Assembly (NCBI GenBank): GCA_007134115.1 | Contig: SLLK01000134.1 | Span: 1 to 6,555 of the forward strand | Source of the DNA: Gammaproteobacteria bacterium | GTDB lineage: Bacteria; Pseudomonadota; Gammaproteobacteria; UBA5335; SLRW01 | Reading direction: 5' to 3' | Length of the DNA: 6,555 bases | Shown: positions 1-6,008 of the stretch, piece after piece | Layout of the letters: each line of letters opens with the position of its first letter | Position numbering within the stretch: the first letter of the stretch is position 1 | Program-made: the position numbers and the translations under genes | Notes under the pieces: model-generated | What the model was told of the DNA's origin: nothing | Seen by the model: the letters and a program-made list of their open reading frames with translations, nothing else | The model's database searches: none

Positions 1-1701
1 CAGGAACATCGCGAGCTCGCCCGGGATCACCCGTTCGAGCAGCCAGATGCCGATGGCCAGCAGGCCGATCCCGAACACCGCCTTGATGGTATCCATCCAC
101 GGCCCGGCCTTCGGTAGCAGGCGCCCGGCGGAGGTGCCGATGACCAGCAGCGGCGCACCCATGCCCATGCTCAGCGCGAACAGCGCGATCCCGCCCAGCA
201 CTGCATCGCCAGTGTGGCTGATGTAGAGCAGCGCGCCGATCAGCGGTGCGGTCACGCAGGGGCCGACGATCAGGGCGGAAAGGAAGCCCATGATGCCGGC
301 GCCGACGTAGGTGCCGCCTTCCTGCTTGTTGCTGATCTGCGACAGCTTGCTCTGCACGCCGGCCGGCATCTGCAGCTCGTAGAAGCCGAACATCGACATC
401 GCCAGGGCGATGAAGATGATCACGAAGGTCCCGATAATCCAGGGGTTCTGGAATGCCGCCTGCAGGTTGGCACCGGCCAGGCCCGCGAACACCCCGGCAA
501 TGGTGTAGGTCAGCGCCATGGCCAGCACGAACACCAGTGAGATCAGGAACGCCTTGCGCGTGGTCAGGTTCTTCTGCCCGATGATGATGTTCGACAGGAT
601 CGGGATCATCGGGAACACGCAGGGGGTGAAGGTCAGCAGCAGCCCGAAGCCGAAGAAGGCCAGGGCGACCAGCCAGATCTGGCCATCCGCCAGCTGGGCC
701 GCGATACGGTCCTGCTGGGTGACGGGTGCCGCTGCGTCGTCATCATCCTCGCGGGCGTCGTCGCCGGTGTCCGGCAGCGCATCGCTGTCGGCCTCGGCGG
801 CCAGTTCGGAGGCGAAGGTGACCGAGACCTCCTGGGTCAGCGGCGGGTAGCACACGCCGGCGTCGGCGCAGCCCTGGTAGTCGATCGCCAGGGTAAGGTC
901 GGCGACGTCATCCGCGTCGCGCAGCACCGGGACGAGGATCTCCACCTGGTCGCGGTAGACCTGGCTCTCGCCAAAGAACTCGTCCTCCTGCACCTGGCCG
1001 TCCGGCGGGTTGATCGGCCCCAGCTCGATGCCCTCGCCCTCGGCCACGCGTACGTCCAGCTTGTCGCGGTAAAGGTAGTAGCCCTCGGCGATGTCGAAGC
1101 GCAGGATGACCGCGTTCTGGCTGATGGCCTCCAGCGAGGCGGCGAAGGCTGCCTCCGGTTCCAGCAGTTCGTCATTCACTGCGCCGAAGTCCCGCGACAG
1201 GTCGCCGAGCGCATCCAGTGCGCCCGGTTCCCCGGCAGTCTCTTCCGCTGTGGCCGCGCCCGGCAGGCCGGGCAGGGTCAGGGCGACGGTCTGGAAGTGC
1301 GGCGGATAGCAGACCCCGAGATCGGCGCAGCCCTGTGAACGCGCGGTCAGCTCGATGTCGGTACTGGCCGCTGCCCGCACCGGCAGTTCAATGCTGATCT
1401 GCCCGCGATAGGTCTCGACCCGCCCGAAGAATTCGTCTTCCTTGACCTCGCCATCCGGGATGCGGGGCTCGCCCAGCTCCAGTCCCTCGCTCTCGGGTTC
1501 GAAGCGGAACTGTTCGCGGTACATGTAGTACGCGTCCGCGATGTCCCAGGTCAGGCGCAGGGTTTCGGCATCGACCGCCTCGGCATTCAGGCTGAAGGCG
1601 TCGTCCGGATCCAGCAGCTCGTCCTCGAAGATGGCACTGGCCAGGCCGGGGATCAGCGTCAGCGCGACCAGCAGGGTGGCGAGCCAGCGGCGCAGGGTCA
1701 T
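1..1701 (-). CDS. dsbD: DsbD, thiol:disulfide interchange protein, with duplicated alpha domain (C-terminus beyond window)
   Basis: Inner-membrane reductase that carries electrons from cytoplasmic thioredoxin to periplasmic thiol proteins. The 567 visible residues begin with a signal peptide (MTLRRWLATLLVALTLIPGLASA, cut after about residue 23). Two tandem DsbD alpha domains follow, about residues 26-145 and 176-298. Each has the family signature GCAD-x-GVCYPP, with cysteine pairs C125/C131 and C278/C284, and each has DEFFG and YYxYR motifs. An acidic linker (residues 303-322) leads to the transmembrane beta domain, whose redox cysteines are C361 in TFTPCVFPMIP and C482 in GPCVTAPL. The gamma thioredoxin domain would lie left of the window. 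Most DsbDs have one alpha domain. The ATG at 1699-1701 overlaps the cutA stop (ATGA), suggesting translational coupling; an in-frame ATG at 1708-1710 is an alternative start. Family assignment is firm; the duplication is seen directly. Confidence 0.95.
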   Translation of the reverse strand, partial: MTLRRWLATLLVALTLIPGLASAIFEDELLDPDDAFSLNAEAVDAETLRLTWDIADAYYMYREQFRFEPESEGLELGEPRIPDGEVKEDEFFGRVETYRGQISIELPVRAAASTDIELTARSQGCADLGVCYPPHFQTVALTLPGLPGAATAEETAGEPGALDALGDLSRDFGAVNDELLEPEAAFAASLEAISQNAVILRFDIAEGYYLYRDKLDVRVAEGEGIELGPINPPDGQVQEDEFFGESQVYRDQVEILVPVLRDADDVADLTLAIDYQGCADAGVCYPPLTQEVSVTFASELAAEADSDALPDTGDDAREDDDDAAAPVTQQDRIAAQLADGQIWLVALAFFGFGLLLTFTPCVFPMIPILSNIIIGQKNLTTRKAFLISLVFVLAMALTYTIAGVFAGLAGANLQAAFQNPWIIGTFVIIFIALAMSMFGFYELQMPAGVQSKLSQISNKQEGGTYVGAGIMGFLSALIVGPCVTAPLIGALLYISHTGDAVLGGIALFALSMGMGAPLLVIGTSAGRLLPKAGPWMDTIKAVFGIGLLAIGIWLLERVIPGELAMFL

Positions 1702-2045
1702 GAGGTGCATTGCGTTATCCAGTTCAGGTAGTCGGGCAGCCCGGCCTCGATCGGCAGGGCGATGATTTCCGGGGTTTCGTATGCATGTTGGTCCGCGAGA
1801 TTTGCCTGGAGTTCGTCCAGGCGGTTCGCGGAGGTCTTGATTAGCAGGGTGACCTCGTTGTCGACCTCGATGCGGCCTTGCCACTGATAGACCGAGCGGC
1901 CCGGTGGCAGGACATGCACACAGGCCGCGAGGCCCTGTTCGACCAGGGCCCCGGCCAGGGTGTCAGCGGCCTGCGGGTCGTCCAGGGTCGTGATCACCAG
2001 CCACGCGGCCGGAGCCCGGTTCGGCCGGGATTGCGGCGAACTCAT
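1698..2045 (-). CDS. cutA: CutA, divalent-cation tolerance protein (CutA1 family)
   Basis: Small cytoplasmic protein of 115 residues, close to the usual CutA1 length. The family forms very stable trimers and has been linked genetically to copper and divalent-metal tolerance, although its biochemical role is unsettled. Recognisable family blocks are the LVITTLDD strand (16-23), the LVEQGLAACVHVLP segment (34-47), SVYQWQGRIE (51-60), EVTLLIKT (64-71) and the C-terminal HAYETPEIIALPI (87-99) followed by DYLNWI. The single cysteine, C42, lies in the LAAC motif that is common in the family. A GGAGGG ribosome site at 2049-2054 lies only 3-4 bases before the ATG, in the 11-base gap after the adaptor stop. 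The stop overlaps the dsbD start (ATGA). Adjacency to dsbD matches E. coli, where dsbD was also called cutA2. Confidence 0.95.
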   Translation of the reverse strand: MSSPQSRPNRAPAAWLVITTLDDPQAADTLAGALVEQGLAACVHVLPPGRSVYQWQGRIEVDNEVTLLIKTSANRLDELQANLADQHAYETPEIIALPIEAGLPDYLNWITQCTS

Positions 2046-2056
2046 GTGCCCTCCGA

Positions 2057-2860
2057 TCAGTTGCGGTGATCGAATTCAATGCGTGCGGGCTGGCCGGGCC
2101 GCAGCCCGTTCCCATCCCCGGGCGAGAAGCTGACTTCGACGCGGTAGCCGCGATCGGCTTCCTCGCCCGTCGGTTCCCAACCGAGCGCCGCGACCTCGCC
2201 GGAGTGGCGCGTGCCGTCGATCACCACCGTGGCACCCTGGCCCACGGCCAGGTTGGCCAGGGCGGAGACCGGGACCAGCGCGGTGGCCCGCATCGGGTCG
2301 GTGGTGCCCAGTTCGGCCAGCACCGGCGGGACCAGCGCGGGATTCACGTATTCCCCTGTGCGCACATGCAGGCGCGTAATGCGGCCGTGGGCCGGAGCGC
2401 GGACAGTGGCGTCGTCGCGGTCGGCGCGAGCACGGTCGCGGCGCGCCTGCGCCTCGGTCAGGCGTGCCGCGACCGTGGCCTGCTCGATCCGCGCGAGTTC
2501 CAGTTCGCGGGCCGCGATCAGGGTCTGGTCGTACAGGTCCTGAGCCTTGTCGGCCTCGCGGTCGGCTTCGGCCAGTTCAAGTTCCAGCCGCTGCACGGCG
2601 GCCTCGGCGGCGCGCAGGTCGGCATCGACGCGCCGGGTATCCAGACGGAACAGGGGCGTGCCGGCCTCCACATCGGTGCCGACCCGGGTTTCCACCTGAC
2701 GCACGATCCCGGCCACCGGGGCGGTGACACGATGGCGTTCGCCCCAGTCGAGCTGGGCCTCCACGCTCTCCTGGGCCGGGAGCGGAGACGCCAGCAGGGT
2801 GAGCGCGACGGCCAGGGCCGTGGCGGAAGGCAGCGCGGTTAAACGGATGGTACGGGACAT
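2057..2860 (-). CDS. Short HlyD/RND-type periplasmic adaptor (membrane fusion protein)
   Basis: Periplasmic adaptor that would join an inner-membrane exporter to an outer-membrane channel. The 267-residue protein starts with a signal peptide ending about LLASPLPAQ (residue 30), with no lipobox cysteine. Next come the first biotinyl-lipoyl half-motif (about 47-78, APVAGIVRQVETRVGTDVEAG), a long charged alpha-helical hairpin rich in Ala/Glu/Arg (about 79-150), the second lipoyl half (about 151-184, VRAPAHGRITRLHVRTGEYV) and a beta-barrel domain (about 188-262, ending LRPGQPARIEF). It is shorter than typical RND adaptors of roughly 350-400 residues and appears to lack most or all of the membrane-proximal domain. 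An AGGAG site at 2869-2873 lies 8 bases before the ATG. It sits 46 bases downstream of the TolC-family gene. The substrate cannot be read from sequence, and no pump is encoded nearby. Confidence 0.9.
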   Translation of the reverse strand: MSRTIRLTALPSATALAVALTLLASPLPAQESVEAQLDWGERHRVTAPVAGIVRQVETRVGTDVEAGTPLFRLDTRRVDADLRAAEAAVQRLELELAEADREADKAQDLYDQTLIAARELELARIEQATVAARLTEAQARRDRARADRDDATVRAPAHGRITRLHVRTGEYVNPALVPPVLAELGTTDPMRATALVPVSALANLAVGQGATVVIDGTRHSGEVAALGWEPTGEEADRGYRVEVSFSPGDGNGLRPGQPARIEFDHRN

Positions 2861-2877
2861 GGGCGGTTCTCCTGTCC

Positions 2878-2898
2878 GGTCGCCGGTGCGTGGCGACC
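2878..2898 (-). other. Intercistronic hairpin between channel and adaptor genes
   Basis: In the 46-base gap between the TolC-family stop and the adaptor start, GGTCGCC (2878-2884) and GGCGACC (2892-2898) form a perfect 7-base-pair stem with a 7-base loop. No T-run follows on the minus strand, so it does not look like an intrinsic terminator. The stem ends 4 bases before the adaptor ribosome site. It could influence mRNA processing, stability or the translation ratio of the two proteins; this is inference only. Confidence 0.35.
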
Positions 2899-2906
2899 CG
2901 GGGTGG

Positions 2907-4277
2907 TCATTCGGTGTGGTCGGCGACCTGGCGGAACGGGCTCAGTTCGGGGCGGCCAGTCAGCAGGGCCAGGCGCTCGTGAGTCATCGCCAGTTGGAAT
3001 TCGGTCTGGGCGTTGAAGTGTGCCGCCGCGCTTTGCTGGACCATCGAGTCGCCGAGATCGGCCTGGTCTTCGATGTCGTAGAGGTAGCGCGCGCGGTCGA
3101 TATAGAGTTCACGGTAATCCATCCGCCACACGGCCTCGTCGCGCTGGACCCTCAGGGTCTGCGCCTCGTGATAGAGCTCGCGCAGGCGGTTGCGGGCCTC
3201 GATGCGGGCCTGGGCCAGACCTGCCTCGGCGCGCTGGCGCTCGGCTACGGCCTGTCCGACACGGGCATCGCCGCGCCGCCCCTCGTACAGGGGTACCTCC
3301 AGCACCAGCCCGGCGGCGAACGGGTTGCGATCGCCGCCGCCCAGCTCGCGGTGCCACCAGCCGCTCTCGGCCTCGGCATACAGGCGTGGCCGCCGTTCGG
3401 TGCGGGCGGCCTCGACACTCCTTGCCGCCGCTTCCACGCGGTGACGCTCCACGGCCAGTTGCGGGTTGCCCTGGTCGAGGGCCTCCAGCAGTTCGTCGAG
3501 CTCGGGCAGTTCGGGCAGTTCCAGCGGGAGGGATGGCGGCAGCGGGTCGCGCACGCGCTCGTCCGGGCGATTCAGGGCCTCGGCCAGCGCCGCGCGCGTG
3601 CGGCGCTGTTCCAGCAGGGCACGCTGGCGCTGTACCCGCTTGGTCTGGTATTCGGACTCCAGACGGAACAGCTCGATGTCCGAGACCTGGCCGAGTTCGT
3701 TGCGCTCCTCGGCACGCTCCTTGGAGACGTAGGCGGAGGCCATGTCCTCGGTGTCGCGGGCAAAGGCGAGGTCGGCGAGCACGACGTCGAAGTAGCGCTC
3801 CAGTGCTTCGATCCGCTGGCGGGCGTGCGCCAGGTGCTCGCGCTCGCGCGCCGCCTCCAGGTGCCGAGTCCCGGCCGCCTCGCGAGCCCCGGAGCGGCCG
3901 AAATCGCTCAGCAGCTTGCGCGCCACGATGGAGGCGCGAGAATCATTGCGACTGCGATCGTCGACCAGGTCGTTGGGTTCGATCCAGCGGGCCTCAAGGC
4001 GTGCGTCCAGGCGAAGATCGCGCTCGGCGCGGGTGGCCTCCAGCGCGGCTGTGGCGCGTTCGCGTTCCGCGCGCGCCTGCTGTACCCGCGGGTGTCGGGT
4101 GTCGACCGCCGCAAGTACGTCGTCCAGGCGCAGGAAACGCGGCAGGCTGTCATCCTCTTGCGCAGCGGCCTCGTCCTGGGCGCTCGTCCAGACCGGCAAC
4201 CCGGCCAGCGGCAGAGCGAGGACGGCGGCCAGCACCAGGGCGCCCGCGCGGGGGCGGCATGGGTGTAATGGCGTCAT
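2907..4277 (-). CDS. TolC-family outer-membrane efflux channel protein
   Basis: Outer-membrane channel subunit; the family forms a trimeric beta-barrel plus an alpha-helical tunnel through the periplasm, docking with an adaptor and pump. The 456-residue length is normal for the family. A signal peptide is visible (hydrophobic core about 11-29, likely cut at WTSA/QD, residue 33). Two repeated OEP-type halves follow, about residues 48-230 and 265-445. Each has long Ala/Arg/Glu-rich helices interrupted by short barrel strands, such as the RASIVARKLLSDFG region and NPFAAGLVLEVPLYEGRRG. The linker between the halves is proline- and leucine-rich (LPPSLPLELPELPELDEL). C7 lies in the basic N-region and is not a lipobox, so this is not a NodT-type lipoprotein. 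An AAGGAA ribosome site at 4284-4289 is 6 bases before the ATG. It appears to be the first gene of the minus-strand operon. Substrate unknown. Confidence 0.92.
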   Translation of the reverse strand: MTPLHPCRPRAGALVLAAVLALPLAGLPVWTSAQDEAAAQEDDSLPRFLRLDDVLAAVDTRHPRVQQARAERERATAALEATRAERDLRLDARLEARWIEPNDLVDDRSRNDSRASIVARKLLSDFGRSGAREAAGTRHLEAAREREHLAHARQRIEALERYFDVVLADLAFARDTEDMASAYVSKERAEERNELGQVSDIELFRLESEYQTKRVQRQRALLEQRRTRAALAEALNRPDERVRDPLPPSLPLELPELPELDELLEALDQGNPQLAVERHRVEAAARSVEAARTERRPRLYAEAESGWWHRELGGGDRNPFAAGLVLEVPLYEGRRGDARVGQAVAERQRAEAGLAQARIEARNRLRELYHEAQTLRVQRDEAVWRMDYRELYIDRARYLYDIEDQADLGDSMVQQSAAAHFNAQTEFQLAMTHERLALLTGRPELSPFRQVADHTE

Positions 4278-4462
4278 GCGTTGTTCCTTCCGATCCGTCC
4301 GGGGGACACCGCTTCCGGATGCCCCCGTGCCTTTTTGTTATTGGTGATGGAACCCGATGGATCCGGCCCATAGTATGGCGCTTCCCGGTGCTCGGGATAG
4401 TCGTGCCGACGCTGCGGCGCGCTGTCATGGCGCGTCGCGGCGAGGATGCGCCTGCGAGCGGA
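4278..4462. other. Non-coding leader upstream of the channel-adaptor-cutA-dsbD operon
   Basis: This stretch between the channel start and the palindromic element has no convincing gene. It should carry the promoter of the minus-strand operon unless transcription reads through from the thioredoxin-like gene. Read on the minus strand, TACTAT (plus 4370-4375) resembles a -10 box, but no -35 match lies at 16-18 bases. Just upstream of it is an inverted repeat, TCCCG-N5-CGGGA (4383-4397), which could be an operator. An A-rich tract (minus AACAAAAAG, about 4350-4358) lies in the presumed leader. All of this is weak. Confidence 0.3.
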
Positions 4463-4631
4463 CTAGGAGCCTGTCGGATTTGGGACTGATCTGCTGCGCG
4501 TGTGGGAGAGTGGCCCATTTTCCCGCTCTCTCTCGTTACATAGTCCCCACTATGTGCCTCGAGAGACCGAAAAAATGGTCTCACTCTCCCGCCACGCTCG
4601 CGACGATCGCCCAAATCCGACAGGCTCCTAG
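4463..4631. repeat. Palindromic MITE-like element with 22-base perfect terminal inverted repeats
   Basis: The left end (4463-4484) and right end (4610-4631) are perfect reverse complements for 22 bases, including GAGCCTGTCGGATTT. Symmetry continues inward imperfectly: GGGAGAGTG (4504-4512) pairs with CACTCTCCC (4582-4590) in exactly the same register, CCATTTT (4515-4521) with AAAATGG (4572-4578), and TCTCTCG (4529-4535) with CGAGAGA (4560-4566). The centre is a perfect hairpin, ACATAGT-CCCC-ACTATGT (4538-4555). The whole element could fold into one long stem. It is flanked by TA, or by CTAG, at both ends, as expected for a target duplication of a non-autonomous IS630/Tc1-mariner-like element. 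It encodes no protein. Its right end contains the stop codon of the thioredoxin-like gene. A structured repeat of the REP/ERIC type is the alternative. Confidence 0.75.
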
Positions 4632-5173
4632 CGCCCGTCCAGCTCGCGCTTGAAGCGGGTGAAGTTCTGATCCCGGTAATGCCCCTCGGCCACGAACTCG
4701 CCCAGTTGCATGAACTCGCGGGTATTGCGCGTGGCACCGGTAAAGCGGGCGATCGGCTCGCCGTCCAGATCGAAGAACTGAAAGACCGGGGTGGCGCGTA
4801 CCCGGAAGTCGCGAGTGGCGAAGTCCATCATCGTCTTGCTCTCGCCGTCGAAGGTCACGACCTCGATTGCCCCCTCGACATCGACCGCAAAGACCGCGAA
4901 ATGCTCCCCGAAATATTCCTGAACCTCCGGCTGATTCAGGACCTGGTTCTTCATGCGATGGCAGAACGGGCAGTCGGCCATCTCGAAGAACAGCAGGATG
5001 CCCTTCTTGCCGTCCGCGCGCGCCATCTCCAGTTCCTCGGGGAAGTCGCCGAAGGTTGGATCGAAGAAGTGATGATCCGGGTCACGCGGATCCTCCACAC
5101 CAGCCTGGGTCAGCGCGGGGAGCAACAGGGCGGCGAGCAGTGCAAGCATGGGAAATCGGAACACGGTGCGCAT
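4628..5173 (-). CDS. Secreted thioredoxin-fold protein with CPFC active site (SoxW-like)
   Basis: Predicted periplasmic thiol-disulfide protein of 181 residues. A signal peptide (MRTVFRFPMLALLAALLLPALTQA, cut after about 24) is followed by a thioredoxin-like domain. The redox motif is C68-P-F-C71 in FFEMADCPFCHRM, and the cis-proline is P129 in RATPVFQFFD. The strand after the cis-proline and GEPIARFTG match the thioredoxin_2/SoxW type. The CPFC dipeptide differs from the CGPC of thioredoxin and the CPHC of DsbA. DsbD, encoded in the neighbouring cluster, could keep it reduced; that partnership is inference. A strong AGGAGG site at 5185-5190 lies 11 bases before the ATG. The TAG stop (4628-4630) falls inside the terminal repeat of the adjoining palindromic element. 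The exact subfamily and the true substrate are uncertain. Confidence 0.88.
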   Translation of the reverse strand: MRTVFRFPMLALLAALLLPALTQAGVEDPRDPDHHFFDPTFGDFPEELEMARADGKKGILLFFEMADCPFCHRMKNQVLNQPEVQEYFGEHFAVFAVDVEGAIEVVTFDGESKTMMDFATRDFRVRATPVFQFFDLDGEPIARFTGATRNTREFMQLGEFVAEGHYRDQNFTRFKRELDGR

Positions 5174-5359
5174 TTCGGGTCACGCCTCCTGGTTATATAT
5201 CGATGGCCATATGCAGCGTAAGACGCATGGAAGGGTGGCGGAATTCCCTCGTGTGCTCAAGCGGTATCGGTTTCCCGTGTTTCCGCCTCCGCGCGGGGTC
5301 GATCGACAGCCGTGGGGGCGCGTGTTCCAATGGGTCGGGACGTCCCGTGGGAACCCGAA
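5174..5359. other. Divergent intergenic region between the thioredoxin-like gene and fxsA
   Basis: This 186-base spacer must hold signals for two divergent genes. An AT-rich patch (5193-5220, with TTATATAT at 5193-5200) stands out in GC-rich surroundings, but read as a -10 for the minus-strand gene it would put the start of transcription inside the ribosome site, so it is unlikely to serve that way. A perfect 12-base palindrome, CGGGACGTCCCG (5336-5347), lies 12 bases before the fxsA ATG. I cannot assign a confident promoter in either direction. Confidence 0.4.
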
Positions 5360-5842
5360 ATGCGTAACCCCCTCTTTCCCCTGTTTGCTTTCCTGGGCCT
5401 GGTGCTGATCGAAATCTTCGGTTTCGCCTGGGTGGGTGATGCCGTGGGTGCCCTGATGACGGTGGTGCTGGTGATCGTCACGGCGGCGGCCGGGCTGCTG
5501 TTGTTCCGGGTGCAGGGTTTTTACCACTGGCGGCGGCTGCAGCAAAGTCTGGCGCAGGGCGAGGTCCCGGCGAGGGGGCTGGTCGAAGGCTGGCTGCTGA
5601 TGTCGGCCGCCGTGCTGCTGTTGCTGCCGGGATTTTTTACCGATGCCGCGGGCTTTGTGTTGCTGATCCCGCCGCTGCGGCGCTGGGCGGCGGCCGGCAT
5701 CCTGCGCCGCGGGATGGTGCGTACTCGGGCCGGTGGCCCCGGGGCCGCACAGGGCAGCGGTACCATCGAGGGCGAATTCCGCCGCCATGAAGACGGCACC
5801 GAGACGCCCGACGACCGCCTGGATCACGACGACCGTCGCTAG
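5360..5842 (+). CDS. fxsA: FxsA family inner-membrane protein
   Basis: Small cytoplasmic-membrane protein of 160 residues (E. coli FxsA is about 158). In E. coli, overproduced FxsA relieves phage T7 exclusion by the F plasmid; its normal role is unknown. The protein shows an N-terminal hydrophobic hairpin (about residues 5-48, PLFPLFAFLGLVLIEIFGFAW and VGALMTVVLVIVTAAAGLLLF), the conserved QGFYHWRRLQQ, then a second hydrophobic region with the family signature LLLLPGFFTDAAGFVLLIPPLRR. The tail is polar and acidic and ends RLDHDDRR, as in E. coli FxsA. I chose the ATG at 5360 because the family begins MR.. directly before the first membrane segment; an in-frame ATG at 5312 would add 16 non-conserved residues. 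The ribosome site is weak (GGGAA, 5349-5353). It sits upstream of groES, as in several gammaproteobacteria. Confidence 0.93.
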   Translation: MRNPLFPLFAFLGLVLIEIFGFAWVGDAVGALMTVVLVIVTAAAGLLLFRVQGFYHWRRLQQSLAQGEVPARGLVEGWLLMSAAVLLLLPGFFTDAAGFVLLIPPLRRWAAAGILRRGMVRTRAGGPGAAQGSGTIEGEFRRHEDGTETPDDRLDHDDRR

Positions 5843-5891
5843 CCCGGATGTTTCATGAATTGCACGCGCCTCCGCTTTTGTGAAGCGCGCT

Positions 5892-5920
5892 CTTGACTCG
5901 CCTCTGTGTGCCCCTATTAT
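5892..5920 (+). promoter_or_regulatory. groESL promoter: sigma70-like, with overlapping heat-shock-sigma-like boxes
   Basis: TTGACT (5893-5898) and TATTAT (5915-5920) are 16 bases apart and closely match the sigma70 -35 and -10 consensus. The same stretch also reads as CTTGAC (5892-5897), 13 bases, CCCCTATT (5911-5918), which resembles the sigma32 pattern CTTGAA ... CCCCAT. Transcription would start near 5927, inside the CIRCE element, about 80 bases before groES. Dual use is inferred from sequence only. Confidence 0.7.
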
Positions 5921-5946
5921 TAGCACTCGTCAGGGGTGGGTGCTAA
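5920..5946 (+). promoter_or_regulatory. CIRCE operator (HrcA binding site) of groESL
   Basis: TTAGCACTC (5920-5928), a 9-base spacer, then GGGTGCTAA (5938-5946) match the CIRCE consensus TTAGCACTC-N9-GAGTGCTAA at 17 of 18 arm positions; the only change is G for A at 5939. It overlaps the last base of the -10 box and covers the expected start of transcription, so HrcA bound here would block initiation. In the mRNA the element could form a hairpin in the 5' leader. hrcA is not in the window. Confidence 0.93.
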
Positions 5947-6008
5947 CAGGGCGCCTGCCCGACAACCCCATTTTCCTGTTGAAGACATCCCAATAAGGAG
6001 TTCGCACC

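Noticed and set aside
2724..4268. Long plus-strand open frame (514 codons) opposite the TolC-family and adaptor genes.
   Set aside because: It is antisense to two recognisable genes, shows no known domain, and open shadow frames are common in high-GC sequence.
4370..4397. TACTAT plus TCCCG-N5-CGGGA as a MerR/CueR-type copper promoter for the channel operon.
   Set aside because: No -35 match at 16-20 bases, and the repeat does not match the CueR operator as I know it; kept only as a weak note.
3020..4489. Second long plus-strand open frame, rich in Arg, Pro and Ala.
   Set aside because: Composition is typical of an out-of-frame GC-rich shadow; it overlaps the channel gene in antisense.
4463..4631. 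Bidirectional intrinsic terminator as the sole explanation for the palindrome.
   Set aside because: The T-run is inside the stem and not after it, and 169 bases with perfect 22-base outer ends is far larger than a terminator; a terminator effect remains possible as a by-product.
4150..4737. Minus-strand open frame spanning the palindromic element and both flanks.
   Set aside because: It overlaps two real genes in other frames and crosses a non-coding repeat; no family resemblance.
5193..5200. TATATA as the -10 box of the thioredoxin-like gene.
   Set aside because: It lies 3 bases from the ribosome site, so transcription would start within that site; there is also no good -35 match.
5312..5359. 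Upstream in-frame ATG start for fxsA.
   Set aside because: The extra 16 residues are unlike FxsA proteins, which begin just before the first membrane segment; the palindrome would also then be coding.
5866..5890. Terminator for fxsA (CGCTT/AAGCG stem).
   Set aside because: Short 5-base-pair stem with no following T-run; it overlaps the groES upstream promoter area.
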